The notes beneath the pieces were generated by a model, which was given only the letters and a program-made list of their open reading frames with translations, was not told the origin of the DNA and did no database searches. A stretch of 64,000 bases of DNA from Massilia frigida (lineage in GTDB: Bacteria; Pseudomonadota; Gammaproteobacteria; Burkholderiales; Burkholderiaceae_D). The translations under genes and the position numbers were made by a program. Every line of letters starts with the position of its first letter. Position 1 is the first letter of the stretch. This document shows positions 18,895 to 31,975 of this stretch, piece by piece. The stretch lies in NCBI RefSeq assembly GCF_011682175.1, contig NZ_WHJG01000033.1, positions 27,661 through 91,660 of the forward strand, read 5' to 3'.

Positions 18895-19983
18895 TTGACG
18901 GATGCCGAGTTGTTTCAACACTGCCATACGGTGCTGCCGGGCCATCGGGCGCGTACGCCGGCCGAGACGTTCCGGGCCATGGCCGCGTGGTGCGAGGATA
19001 ATCATGTCGCACATGATGTCTACGGCAACGGCGCGCTGGTCGAGCAGTTCGAGGAGAAAATCGCCACCCTGCTCGGCTTCGAGGCGGCCGTGTTCTGCAT
19101 CAGCGGAACCATGGCCCAGGTCACGGCGCTGCGCCTGGCTTGCGAGGACCGCGCCAGCACCCTCGTGGCGCTCCATCCGACCTCCCACATCCTGGTCCAC
19201 GAAAAATCGAACTACCAGCTGCTCGGCCACTTCCACGCGCTAGTGGCGGGCGAACGCCATCGCCCGTGGACGGCGGCCGACTTGCGCGCGCTTCCCGATA
19301 AACTGGGCGCCGTCGCCATCGAGGTGCCCATGCGCGAAATCGGCGGCCAGAATCCGGACTGGGAGCAGCTCGATGCGATCAAGGCCCATTGCCGCACCCG
19401 CAACGCGCACCTGCACATGGACGGCGCCCGCCTGTGGGAGGCGGCCGCCGCCTACAAGCGCACGCCGCGCAAGATCGCCGCCGGCTTCGATTCGGTCTAC
19501 GTGTCGCTGTACAAGGGCATCGGCGGCCTGGGTGGCGCCATGCTGGCCGGCAGCCGTTCGTTCGTCGAGCGCGCGGCCGAGTGGTTCCGGCGCCAGGGCG
19601 GCAATGTGATCCACCGCTCGCCCTACGTGGTGTCGGCGGCGATGCAGTTCGATGCCCGCATCGCCGCCATGCCGCACTATTTCCGCCGCACCGAGTGGCT
19701 GTACGAGGTGCTGCGCGATTATCCGGCCATCCGCATCAATCCGGCCCGCCCGCAGGCCAACATGCTGCATCTGCACCTGCCGGTCAGCCGCGAACGCGCA
19801 ATCGAGATCCGCAACCGCGTCGCGCACGACCACCAGGTGTGGCTGTTCGGCCGCGCCGCGCCGGGCGCCCTGGCCGATACCAGCATCGTGGAGCTGTACG
19901 TGGGCGAGAACCTGGCCGGCCTGCCCGACCAGCGCGTGCGCGACAGCATCGAGCTGCTGGCCAGGGGCCTGGCCGGCCAGTGA
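18895..19983 (+). CDS. Threonine aldolase family PLP enzyme
   Basis: 362 residues from TTG at 18895, chosen because GAAGGAG (18882-18888) lies six bases upstream; an in-frame TTG at 18877 has no ribosome site. Belongs to the aspartate-aminotransferase-fold beta-eliminating lyase / threonine aldolase group. The PLP lysine is K207 in SLYKGIGGLGGAM; the HMDGARLWE segment binds the cofactor. It should cleave threonine (or allo-threonine) to glycine and acetaldehyde. The sequence is closer to the branch with LHMDGARLWEAA than to E. coli LtaE, so the substrate may differ. It directly follows the repeat element, which may carry or replace its promoter. Confidence 0.87.
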   Translation: MTDAELFQHCHTVLPGHRARTPAETFRAMAAWCEDNHVAHDVYGNGALVEQFEEKIATLLGFEAAVFCISGTMAQVTALRLACEDRASTLVALHPTSHILVHEKSNYQLLGHFHALVAGERHRPWTAADLRALPDKLGAVAIEVPMREIGGQNPDWEQLDAIKAHCRTRNAHLHMDGARLWEAAAAYKRTPRKIAAGFDSVYVSLYKGIGGLGGAMLAGSRSFVERAAEWFRRQGGNVIHRSPYVVSAAMQFDARIAAMPHYFRRTEWLYEVLRDYPAIRINPARPQANMLHLHLPVSRERAIEIRNRVAHDHQVWLFGRAAPGALADTSIVELYVGENLAGLPDQRVRDSIELLARGLAGQ

Positions 19984-20005
19984 GTTATAATCAGCAGTTT
20001 TAGCG

Positions 20006-20800
20006 ATGCGCCAATACCTCGACTTCATGCGCCATGTGAAAGACCATGGCACCGAAAAAACCGACCGCACCGGCACCGGTACCCGCTCCGTCTTCGGCCA
20101 TCAGATGCGCTTCAACCTGCAAGACGGTTTCCCGCTGGTGACGACCAAGAAGGTGCACCTCAAATCCATCATCCATGAGCTGATCTGGTTCCTCGCGGGG
20201 TCCACCAACATCGGCTACCTCAAGGACCATGGCGTGAGCATCTGGGACGACTGGGCCGACGCCAATGGCGACCTGGGTCCCATCTACGGCTATCAGTGGC
20301 GCAGCTGGCCCACCCCAAGCGGGGAGCACATCGACCAGATCAGCCAGGTGCTCGACCAGATCAGGAATACGCCCGACTCGCGCCGCATGATCGTCTCGGC
20401 CTGGAACGTGGCGGACATTCCGAACATGAAGCTGCCGCCCTGCCATGCCCTGTTCCAGTTTTATGTTGCCGACGGCAAGCTGTCGTGCCAGCTGTACCAG
20501 CGCAGCGCCGATATCTTCCTGGGGGTGCCGTTCAATATCGCCTCGTACGCGATCCTGACCCACATGCTGGCGCAGCAAGCCGGCCTGGAAGTAGGCGACT
20601 TCGTGTGGACCGGTGGCGACTGCCACCTGTACTCGAACCATATGGAGCAGGTCGACCTGCAGCTCTCGCGCGAACCGTTCGCGCTGCCGCGCCTGGTCAT
20701 CAAGCGCAAGCCGGACTCGCTGTTCGACTACAAGTTCGAGGACTTCGAGGTCGTCGGCTACGAATCGCACGCGTCCATCAAGGCGCCGGTCGCGGTGTGA
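20006..20800 (+). CDS. thyA: Thymidylate synthase
   Basis: 264 residues, the same length as the E. coli enzyme. The catalytic cysteine is C146 in [11 protein letters not shown]; the dUMP-binding [11 protein letters not shown] loop, [18 protein letters not shown] and the C-terminal APVAV end are all intact. It methylates dUMP to dTMP using methylene-tetrahydrofolate. Dihydrofolate reductase (folA) lies about 7.5 kb downstream on the same strand with the car genes between them, so the usual thyA-folA pairing is split here. Confidence 0.97.
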   Translation: MRQYLDFMRHVKDHGTEKTDRTGTGTRSVFGHQMRFNLQDGFPLVTTKKVHLKSIIHELIWFLAGSTNIGYLKDHGVSIWDDWADANGDLGPIYGYQWRSWPTPSGEHIDQISQVLDQIRNTPDSRRMIVSAWNVADIPNMKLPPCHALFQFYVADGKLSCQLYQRSADIFLGVPFNIASYAILTHMLAQQAGLEVGDFVWTGGDCHLYSNHMEQVDLQLSREPFALPRLVIKRKPDSLFDYKFEDFEVVGYESHASIKAPVAV

Positions 20801-20804
20801 ACCG

Positions 20805-20836
20805 GGGCGGCGCCCGCCATTGCGCAGGCGCCGCCC
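20805..20836 (+). terminator. Probable rho-independent terminator of thyA
   Basis: A 10-bp perfect GC stem (GGGCGGCGCC / GGCGCCGCCC) with a 12-base loop, followed by TTTG, starts four bases after the thyA stop codon. The T-run is short. Confidence 0.6.
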
Positions 20837-20842
20837 TTTGCC

Positions 20843-21045
20843 TCAGAATGCGAAAGCGCTGATCACCGCGAGGGAACCGGCGTTGTTCGCCAGCGGCGCT
20901 ACCTGGCCATCCTCACCCGGTTTGCTGGCCCGCTCCAGCACCCGGACAGTGCTTCCCGCGCCCGCATACAGGCGGTCGTGGGGACGGTCGAATGCCAGTA
21001 CACTGCCGTCGCTTATGCCAGGCACCGCGACAAGCTTGTGCAATA
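20843..21045 (-). pseudogene. Possible C-terminal remnant of a beta-propeller-like gene
   Basis: The minus strand keeps an open, codon-biased stretch ending in TGA at 20843. It reads VPGISDGSVLAFDRPHDRLY, then AGAGSTVRVLERAS and a short tail. This looks like one blade of a YVTN/NHL-type propeller, but there is no upstream start and the frame loses protein character above 21045. I read it as a decayed gene end. The rest of the 329-bp gap between thyA and the chemoreceptor holds only hairpins. Confidence 0.35.
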
Positions 21046-21083
21046 GTCCACATACAATATGGCCGGCATCATGATACCGGCGC

Positions 21084-21121
21084 GCAGGCCCATGGCGGCG
21101 CGGGCGCCGCCATGGGCCTGC
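21084..21121. terminator. 18-bp perfect hairpin downstream of the chemoreceptor gene
   Basis: Arms GCAGGCCCATGGCGGCGC and GCGCCGCCATGGGCCTGC pair perfectly around a 2-base loop. It begins eight bases beyond the chemoreceptor stop on the minus strand. No T-run follows, so it may act as an mRNA 3'-end stabiliser or an atypical terminator. Confidence 0.5.
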
Positions 21122-21129
21122 GGGTCCGA

Positions 21130-22872
21130 TCAGAACTCTTCCCAATCCGATTCGGCGGCCGTGGTAGCGGCGCGCTTTTGCGGGGCCGGCTTGGGCGCGG
21201 CGGCTTTCTTGACGACCGGCGCGCTCTTGCCCGCCAAGCGCGGCGCTACCGGCGCGGCCTTGCGCGGCGGCGCCATGCGCGCTGGCGCTGCCGCTGCACG
21301 GCTGCCATCGAGCTTGAACACGCTGACCACCTGGGTCAGCGTGCCGGCCTGCTCTTGCAGCAGTCCGGCGGCGGCCGCCGCTTCCTCCACCAGCGCCACA
21401 TTTTGCTGGGTGATCGAGTCCATCTGCCCGACCGCTTCATTGATCTGGTCGATGCCGGCCGTCTGCTCGGCGCTGGCGGTGGTGATTTCGCCCATGATGT
21501 CGGTCACGCGATGGATGCTGGTGACGATTTCCTGCATCGTCAGGCCGGCCTGGTCGACCAGCTTGGCGCCGCTGTCGACTTTTTCGACCGAATCGCCAAT
21601 CAGTTCCTTGATTTCCTTGGCGGCGCCGGCCGAACGCTGCGCCAGGTTGCGTACTTCGGATGCCACCACCGCAAAGCCGCGCCCCTGTTCGCCGGCGCGC
21701 GCCGCTTCGACGGCGGCGTTGAGCGCCAGGATATTGGTCTGGAACGCAATGCCGTCGATGACGGCGATGATGTCGACGATCTTCTTCGACGAGGCATTGA
21801 TCGAGCCCATGGTCTCGACCACCTGCGCCACCACCAGCCCGCCCTTGCTGGCCACTTCCGACGCCGACATCGCCAGCACATTGGCCTGGCGCGCATTGTC
21901 GGCGTTCTGGCGCACGGTGGAGGTCAATTCTTCCATCGAGGCGGCGGTCTGCTCCAGCGAACTGGCCTGGGAGCTGGTGCGGTCCGACAGGTCGGTATTG
22001 CCGGCCGCGATTTCGCTCGATGCGCTGGAAATGGTGTCGGTGCTGCTGCGTACCTCCGAGACGATGTCGGCCAGGTTCGATTTCATCTTGGCCATCGCGC
22101 CCAGCAAGGCGCCGATCTCGTTGCGCCCGTGCGAGACAATCTGTCCGGTCAGATCGCCGTCGGCGACGCGCATGGCGATCTGCATGGCTTCCTGCAGCGG
22201 TGCCGAAATGGCCTTGACCAGGGTCCAGCCCACCGCCATGCCCAGCACCACGCCGACCACCAGGATGCCCATCATGCCGTACGCGATGCGCGCCAGGCTG
22301 GAATTGACCATCTCGTCATCGGCCTTGACGCGTTTGTCGGCCAGTTCCTTGAGCGTGGCCAGGGTGGCGTCGCCGATGCGGTAGCCCGGGTTGATCTTCT
22401 TGATCAGGACCATCTCGGCGTCGTCCCATTTCTCGGCCTTGATGAAGGCCGCCGCCGCGCGCACGTTCTCGATCCCCAGTCCGTCGCTCTTGGCATACCA
22501 CTCCTGCGCCAGGCGCTTTTCCTCGGGCGACCTGACCCCGGCGATGTACTCTTCCCAGCGCTTGGCGGTACGCCCGGCGATCGCGTCGATCTGGTCGAAG
22601 TGGACCGTCAGCGCGTGGTCGTGCAGTTGCGCCCAGCTCAGCACCGGATTGTGCTGGAGCGCTTGCAGGATCTGGCTGCGATTGAGTTCCATTTCGAGCC
22701 GGATGGCCGATTGTACATTGGTGTTGCGCTGGTCTTCGACGGTGACGTCGCGTACCAGCCCGACCGAATGTCGTCCGCTGTAGATCCCCATCGCGCCGAT
22801 GGTAACCATCAGCACGATCAGGAAGCCGAGGACTCCCATCACCAGGGTCCTGATTTTCATGTTATCGAACAT
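21130..22872 (-). CDS. Methyl-accepting chemotaxis protein
   Basis: 580 residues. Transmembrane helices at about 8-28 and 190-212 bracket a helical periplasmic sensor domain of the four-helix-bundle type. A HAMP domain (about 213-265) and the signalling domain follow. The signalling tip is [20 protein letters not shown] with [18 protein letters not shown]. The last five residues, DWEEF, resemble the NWETF docking peptide for CheR/CheB. An Ala/Pro/Lys-rich linker precedes it, so this receptor can probably recruit the adaptation enzymes itself. The ligand is unknown. It lies 18 bp downstream of carB on the same strand, so it may be co-transcribed with the car genes. Confidence 0.94.
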   Translation of the reverse strand: MFDNMKIRTLVMGVLGFLIVLMVTIGAMGIYSGRHSVGLVRDVTVEDQRNTNVQSAIRLEMELNRSQILQALQHNPVLSWAQLHDHALTVHFDQIDAIAGRTAKRWEEYIAGVRSPEEKRLAQEWYAKSDGLGIENVRAAAAFIKAEKWDDAEMVLIKKINPGYRIGDATLATLKELADKRVKADDEMVNSSLARIAYGMMGILVVGVVLGMAVGWTLVKAISAPLQEAMQIAMRVADGDLTGQIVSHGRNEIGALLGAMAKMKSNLADIVSEVRSSTDTISSASSEIAAGNTDLSDRTSSQASSLEQTAASMEELTSTVRQNADNARQANVLAMSASEVASKGGLVVAQVVETMGSINASSKKIVDIIAVIDGIAFQTNILALNAAVEAARAGEQGRGFAVVASEVRNLAQRSAGAAKEIKELIGDSVEKVDSGAKLVDQAGLTMQEIVTSIHRVTDIMGEITTASAEQTAGIDQINEAVGQMDSITQQNVALVEEAAAAAGLLQEQAGTLTQVVSVFKLDGSRAAAAPARMAPPRKAAPVAPRLAGKSAPVVKKAAAPKPAPQKRAATTAAESDWEEF

Positions 22873-22890
22873 GCGTTCCTCCTTGTATGA

Positions 22891-26719
<3,829 letters not shown>

Positions 26720-26727
<8 letters not shown>

Positions 26728-27877
26728 GTTTACGCCTTTCCATCATGGTAACGAATTTGTCGAACAGTACGGCCAGGTCGTGCGGACCGGGTGAGGCTTC
26801 GGGGTGGCCCTGGAAGCAGAAGGCTGGCTTGTCGAGACGCTCGAAGCCTTGCAGCGTGCCGTCGAACAGCGACACGTGGGTGACGCGGCAGTTGGCCGGC
26901 AAGGTGGCCGCATCGACCGCGAAACCGTGGTTCTGGGAGGTGATGGCGACCTTGCCGCTGGCCAGGTCCTGCACCGGGTGGTTGGCGCCGCGGTGGCCGA
27001 ACTTCATCTTGACCGTGCGCGCGCCCGAGGCGAGCGCCATGATCTGGTGCCCGAGGCAGATGCCGAACACCGGCGTGCCGCTGTCGATCAGGGTGCGCGC
27101 GGCCTCGATGGCGTAGTCGCAGGCTTGCGGATCGCCCGGGCCGTTGGACAGGAAAATGCCGTCCGGGGCCAGCGCCAGCGCCTCTTGCGCGCTCGATTGC
27201 GCGGGCAGCACGGTGACGCGGCAGCCGCGCCCGGCCAGCATGCGCAGGATATTGGTCTTGACGCCGTAGTCGTAGGCCACCACGTGCAGCCGCGGGGCCG
27301 GGAGCGGCGCGTAGCCGGCGCCCAGCTGCCACAGGCCTTCGGTCCATTCGTAGGGCGCGCTGGTCGAGGCGACGCGCGCCAGGTCCATGCCTTCCAGGCC
27401 GGGGAAGGCGCGTGCCAGGGCCAGCGCCTGGCCCGGCTCGCCGCCGACCACGATGGCGCCGTTCTGCGCCCCTTTTTCGCGCAGCAGGCGGGTCAGCTTG
27501 CGGGTGTCGATGTCGGCAATCGCCACCACGCCCTGCTGCACCAGGTAGTCGGACAGGCTTTGGGTGGAGCGGAAATTCGAGGCCAGCAAAGGCAGGTCGC
27601 GGATAATCAGGCCGGCGGCCTGCACGCGCGCCGATTCGCCGTCTTCGCTGTTGATGCCGGTGTTGCCGATGTGGGGATAGGTGAGCGTGACGATCTGGCG
27701 CGTGTAGCTCGGATCGGTCAGCACTTCCTGGTAGCCGGTCATGGCGGTATTGAATACGACTTCACCGCTGGTGTGGCCGATGGCACCGATGGCGCTGCCT
27801 TCGAACAGGGTGCCATCCTGTAATGCCAGCGTGGCGCGCGGGCGGGCGCCGTTGCTGTTACTGAGTGGGTGCTTCAT
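26720..27877 (-). CDS. carA: Carbamoyl-phosphate synthase small chain
   Basis: 385 residues from the ATG at 27877, which has a GGAGAT ribosome site; the frame extends 21 codons upstream without homology. The N-terminal CarA domain (about 1-150) is followed by a class I glutamine amidotransferase domain. The nucleophile is C274 in [10 protein letters not shown], and the His-Glu pair is in [13 protein letters not shown]. It supplies ammonia from glutamine to CarB. Its stop lies inside the carB start region (ATGCCTAA overlap), so the two subunits are translationally coupled. Confidence 0.96.
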
Positions 27878-28247
27878 CTGATCTCCAAAATAGGGCACCC
27901 GCTGCGCGGTCCCGGCAGTCATCGTCTTGCAATCTGACAAGAAAAACCTGCGCTATCCATCCATGTTGCGGCGAGTGTTGGAATACGATACAGCACAGGA
28001 ACGCAGTTGCCATACAGAAATTAATGCGTGACGTTTTATCCCAACACTTAATTTTTAATTTGCCAATTTCCCCTTTGTAATTAATGCTTTACAACAAAAC
28101 AAGGTGTGAGAGTTTGTGACTTTTCAATTTGAAACATCGGGGCGAAGCAACGGCTCAACAGGGCATTCGACAGATCAAAATCTCGCGAAGTCGCCGATTT
28201 GCATGATAATGAGCACCTTCTGATTTGTTTGGAAACACCGAGGCCTT
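27878..28247. promoter_or_regulatory. Divergent carAB / folA regulatory region
   Basis: This 370-bp stretch has no gene. The part next to carA is GC-rich, but about 27990-28140 is markedly AT-rich (runs such as TTAATTTTTAATTTG), as expected for the promoters of the divergent carAB and folA genes. I cannot assign specific boxes or a known riboswitch from reading alone. Confidence 0.4.
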
Positions 28248-28751
28248 ATGACAACACTCTCACTCATTGTTGCGATGGACGCCGCGCGCGGCATCGGCAT
28301 CGACAACACCCTGCCCTGGCGCCTGCCGGAAGACCTGGCGCACTTCAAGCGCCTGACCACGGGCCACCCGATCATCATGGGCCGCAAGACCTTCGAGTCG
28401 ATCGGCCGCCCGCTGCCGAACCGGCGCAATATCGTCATTACCAGCAATCCGGACTGGTTCCATGAGGGCGTGGAACGGGCAGCTTCGGTGCCGCAGGCGC
28501 TGGCGCTGGTGCAAGGCGGCGATGGCGCTGGCGACGCTTCGGCCTTCGTCATCGGCGGGGCCCAGGTGTATGCGCAGACGCTGGACCTGGCGCAGCAGGT
28601 GATCGTCACCGAGATCGCGCACAGCTTCGCCTGCGATGCCTTTTTCCCACCGCTCGACCCGGCCGCATGGACCGAGACCGCGCGCGAACCACACCATTCG
28701 GCCAGCAATGGCTTCGATTACGCCTTCGTCACTTATAGTAAAGCGAGTTAA
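28248..28751 (+). CDS. folA: Dihydrofolate reductase
   Basis: 167 residues. The start ATGACAACACTCTCAC gives MTTLSLIVAMDAARGIGIDN, and the folate/NADPH motifs PWRLPEDLAHFKRLT, MGRKTFESIGRPLP and VIGGAQVYAQ are intact. It reduces dihydrofolate to tetrahydrofolate, regenerating the cofactor used up by thymidylate synthase. It is close in length to E. coli FolA (159). The DUF4337 pseudogene starts five bases after its stop. Confidence 0.96.
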   Translation: MTTLSLIVAMDAARGIGIDNTLPWRLPEDLAHFKRLTTGHPIIMGRKTFESIGRPLPNRRNIVITSNPDWFHEGVERAASVPQALALVQGGDGAGDASAFVIGGAQVYAQTLDLAQQVIVTEIAHSFACDAFFPPLDPAAWTETAREPHHSASNGFDYAFVTYSKAS

Positions 28752-28756
28752 TTCCC

Positions 28757-29370
28757 ATGTCAGGACACGGTTTTCACGTACACGGACCGCACGACCACGC
28801 GCTCGAACACGCCGCCCACGGCAGCGACACCTTCTCCAACAATATCGCGGTGATGACGGCGGTGCTGGCCACGGTCGGCGCCATGTTCGGCTACCAGGGC
28901 GGCGCCACCCAGAACGATGCGGCGCTGTTCAAGAATAACGCCGCGATCGAAAAGACCAAGGCCGCCAACAGCTGGAACTACTACCAGGCCAAGCGAACAA
29001 GCAGAACCTGGCCGAACTGGCGATGGTGCTGCCCGGCGTCGACCCGGAAAAATACAAGGCCGACGTGGCGCGCTACAAGCTTGAAAAAGACGACATCCGC
29101 AAGGATGCCGAAGCGCTCGACGCCAAGGCCGACGAGTGGAATCATAAGTCCGACGCCAAGATGCACCAGCATCACCAGTGGGCGCTGGCCACCACGGCCG
29201 AACAGATCGCCATTTCGCTGGCGGCGATCACCCTGCTGACGCGTAAATAATGGCTGATGATCGGCGCCTACGCGGTCGCCGCGGTCGGCATTTTGCTCGG
29301 CGTGTTCGCCTGGCTGCACGTCGATCCGATCGGTGCGCTGATGGGCGCCGGCGCGGCCGCGGCCCACTAA
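28757..29370 (+). pseudogene. Broken DUF4337 membrane protein gene
   Basis: The gene starts MSGHGFHVHGPHDHALEHAA and reads well to NSWNYYQAK at about 28993. One base is missing near 28994: the following frame, shifted by one, gives NKQNLAELAMVLPGVDPEKY and continues. A second lesion is an in-frame TAA at 29248-29250, after which the frame carries on with a last transmembrane helix (WLMIGAYAVAAVGILLGVFA) to TAA 29368-29370. Together the pieces form a complete DUF4337 protein of about 204 residues with hydrophobic segments near both ends. Two independent lesions make it a pseudogene unless the sequence is wrong. Confidence 0.85.
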
Positions 29371-29572
29371 AAAGACGGCGTTTGGCGCGCGCGCCGCACG
29401 CGCGCCCCTGTTGTGCGACACTACGGTCCGCTTGTAGTTAATCTAGCAAAAGTTTTTCACCGGATTGCCGCCATTTCTGCGAAAATCCGCTTCTTCTTTT
29501 TTTGACCGGTGCCGTGAGCGGCGTCCCGCACAGGCGTGGACATCCTCACGGCGCTTCGCTTTGGAGCTGTCC

Positions 29573-31825
29573 ATGAAATTTCGTTTCCCAATCGTCATCA
29601 TCGACGAGGATTTTCGTTCCGAGAACACTTCCGGCCTCGGCATCCGCGCGCTCGCCGAGGCGATGGAAAAAGAGGGCATGGAGGTACTCGGCGTCACCAG
29701 CTACGGCGACCTGTCGCAGTTCGCGCAGCAGCAGTCGCGCGCGTCGGCCTTCGTGCTGTCGATCGATGACGAGGAATTCGGCTCCGGCTCGATCGAAGAC
29801 ACCGATTCGGCCCTGATCGCGCTGCGCGCGTTCGTCAAGGAGATCCGCCACAAGAACTCGGACATCCCGATCTACATCTACGGCGAAACGCGCACCTCGC
29901 GCCACATCCCGAACGATATCCTGCGCGAGCTGCACGGCTTCATCCACATGTTCGAGGACACGCCCGAATTCGTGGCGCGCCACATCATCCGCGAAGCCAA
30001 GTCCTACCTGGACGGCCTGGCGCCGCCGTTTTTCCGCGCGCTGGTCAACTACGCCAACGACGGTTCGTACTCCTGGCACTGCCCCGGCCACTCGGGCGGC
30101 GTGGCCTTCCTGAAGTCGCCGATCGGCCAGATGTTCCACCAGTTCTTCGGCGAGAACATGCTGCGCGCCGACGTCTGCAACGCCGTCGAAGAACTCGGCC
30201 AGCTGCTCGACCACACCGGCCCGGTCGCCAAGTCGGAACGCAACGCGGCGCGCATCTTCAATGCCGACCACTGCTACTTCGTCACCAACGGCACCTCGAC
30301 CTCGAACAAGATGGTGTGGCACTCCACGGTCGCCCCCGGCGACATCGTCGTGGTGGACCGTAACTGCCACAAGTCGATCCTGCACTCGATCATCATGTGC
30401 GGCGCGATTCCCGTGTTCCTGATGCCGACCCGGAACCACCTCGGCATCATCGGCCCGATCCCGCTCGAAGAATTCACGCCCGAATCGATCGCCCGCAAGA
30501 TCGAAGCCAATCCGTTCGCGCGCGAAGCCGTCAACAAGAAGCCGCGCATCCTGACCATCACCCAGTCGACCTACGACGGCGTGGTGTACAACGTCGAGAC
30601 CCTGCGCGAAATGTTGGACGGCAAGATCGACACCCTGCACTTCGACGAAGCGTGGCTGCCGCACGCGACCTTCCACGACTTCTACAAGAACATGCACGCG
30701 ATCGGCAAGGACCGTCCGCGCGCCAAGGAGTCGATGATCTTCTCGACCCAGTCGACCCACAAATTGCTGGCCGGCCTGTCGCAGGCCTCGCAAGTGCTGG
30801 TGCGCGAATCGGAAACGGTCAAGCTGGACCAGGATGCCTTCAACGAGGCTTACCTGATGCACACCTCGACCTCGCCGCAGTATTCGATCATCGCCTCGTG
30901 CGACGTGGCCGCGGCCATGATGGAAGCGCCGGGCGGCACCGCGCTGGTCGAGGAGTCCATTTTCGAAGCGCTCGACTTCCGCCGCGCCATGAAGAAGGTC
31001 GACGCCGAATTCGGCAACGACTGGTGGTTCCAGGTGTGGGGCCCGGACACCTTCTCGGAAGAAGGCATCGGCACCCAGGACGACTGGATGATCCGCGCCG
31101 AGGACGACTGGCACGGTTTCGGCAACCTGGCCCCGGGCTTCAACATGCTCGACCCGATCAAGGCCACCGTGGTCACCCCGGGCCTGACGCTCGACGGCGT
31201 GTTCGGCGATTCCGGCATTCCGGCGTCGATCGTCACCAAGTACCTGGCCGAACACGGCGTGATCATCGAGAAGTGCGGGCTGTACTCGTTCTTCATCATG
31301 TTCACCATCGGGATCACCAAGGGCCGCTGGAATACGCTGGTCACGGCGCTGCAGCAGTTCAAGGACGACTACGACAAGAACCAGCCGATGTGGCGCATCC
31401 TGCCGGAGTTCGCGGCGGCCAACCCGCGCTACGAAGCGATGGGCCTGCGCGACCTGTGCCAGCAGATCCACGACTTCTACAAGACTTACGACGTGGCGCG
31501 CCTGACCACCGAGATGTACCTGTCCGACATGATCCCGGCGATGAAGCCGTCCGACGCCTTTGCCAAGATGGCGCACCGCGAGATCGAGCGCGTGGCCATC
31601 GAGGAGCTGGAAGGCCGCATCACGGCGATCTTGCTGACGCCTTACCCGCCGGGCATTCCGCTGCTGATCCCGGGCGAGCGCTTCAACAAGACCATCGTCG
31701 ACTACCTGCGCTTCGCGCGCGACTTCAACGAGCGCTTCCCCGGCTTCGAGACCGACGTGCACGGCCTGGTCAAGCGCGAAGTCGATGGCAAGCGCGGTTA
31801 TTTCGTCGATTGCGTGCGCCAGTAA
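29573..31825 (+). CDS. Orn/Lys/Arg decarboxylase (fold-type I PLP, wing-domain type)
   Basis: 750 residues from the ATG at 29573, where homology begins; the frame is open 36 codons upstream. It has the layout of inducible acid-stress and ornithine/lysine/arginine decarboxylases. There is an N-terminal wing/receiver-like domain (about 1-130), a PLP catalytic domain (the lysine is K397 in STHKLLAGLSQ) and a C-terminal domain with the TPYPPGIPLLIPGE signature. It removes CO2 from a basic amino acid, consuming a proton and giving a polyamine or agmatine. Length and sequence suit the AdiA/LdcC/SpeF group, but the exact substrate is not set by what I can see. A strong terminator follows. Confidence 0.92.
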   Translation: MKFRFPIVIIDEDFRSENTSGLGIRALAEAMEKEGMEVLGVTSYGDLSQFAQQQSRASAFVLSIDDEEFGSGSIEDTDSALIALRAFVKEIRHKNSDIPIYIYGETRTSRHIPNDILRELHGFIHMFEDTPEFVARHIIREAKSYLDGLAPPFFRALVNYANDGSYSWHCPGHSGGVAFLKSPIGQMFHQFFGENMLRADVCNAVEELGQLLDHTGPVAKSERNAARIFNADHCYFVTNGTSTSNKMVWHSTVAPGDIVVVDRNCHKSILHSIIMCGAIPVFLMPTRNHLGIIGPIPLEEFTPESIARKIEANPFAREAVNKKPRILTITQSTYDGVVYNVETLREMLDGKIDTLHFDEAWLPHATFHDFYKNMHAIGKDRPRAKESMIFSTQSTHKLLAGLSQASQVLVRESETVKLDQDAFNEAYLMHTSTSPQYSIIASCDVAAAMMEAPGGTALVEESIFEALDFRRAMKKVDAEFGNDWWFQVWGPDTFSEEGIGTQDDWMIRAEDDWHGFGNLAPGFNMLDPIKATVVTPGLTLDGVFGDSGIPASIVTKYLAEHGVIIEKCGLYSFFIMFTIGITKGRWNTLVTALQQFKDDYDKNQPMWRILPEFAAANPRYEAMGLRDLCQQIHDFYKTYDVARLTTEMYLSDMIPAMKPSDAFAKMAHREIERVAIEELEGRITAILLTPYPPGIPLLIPGERFNKTIVDYLRFARDFNERFPGFETDVHGLVKREVDGKRGYFVDCVRQ

Positions 31826-31849
31826 TCACCAATCCATGCAGCACGCATG

Positions 31850-31876
31850 AAAGGAACCTTCGGGTTCCTTTTTTTT
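31850..31876 (+). terminator. Rho-independent terminator after the decarboxylase gene
   Basis: A 9-bp stem AAAGGAACC / GGTTCCTTT with a TTCG tetraloop is followed by a run of T. It lies 25 bp after the decarboxylase stop codon and is a textbook intrinsic terminator. Confidence 0.92.
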
Positions 31877-31975
31877 GGGGACGCGCGGCCGCCCGCGTGA
31901 CAATTGAGGAGTATTCGATGGGACGCGCCGTGGCAAGCTGGCAGCCATCGCAAGTCCATCCATGGGAGAGTTTTC

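Noticed and set aside
29546..31762. Long minus-strand open frame opposite the decarboxylase gene
   Set aside because: Antisense shadow of a strongly conserved gene; composition is low-complexity and no start or family is supported.
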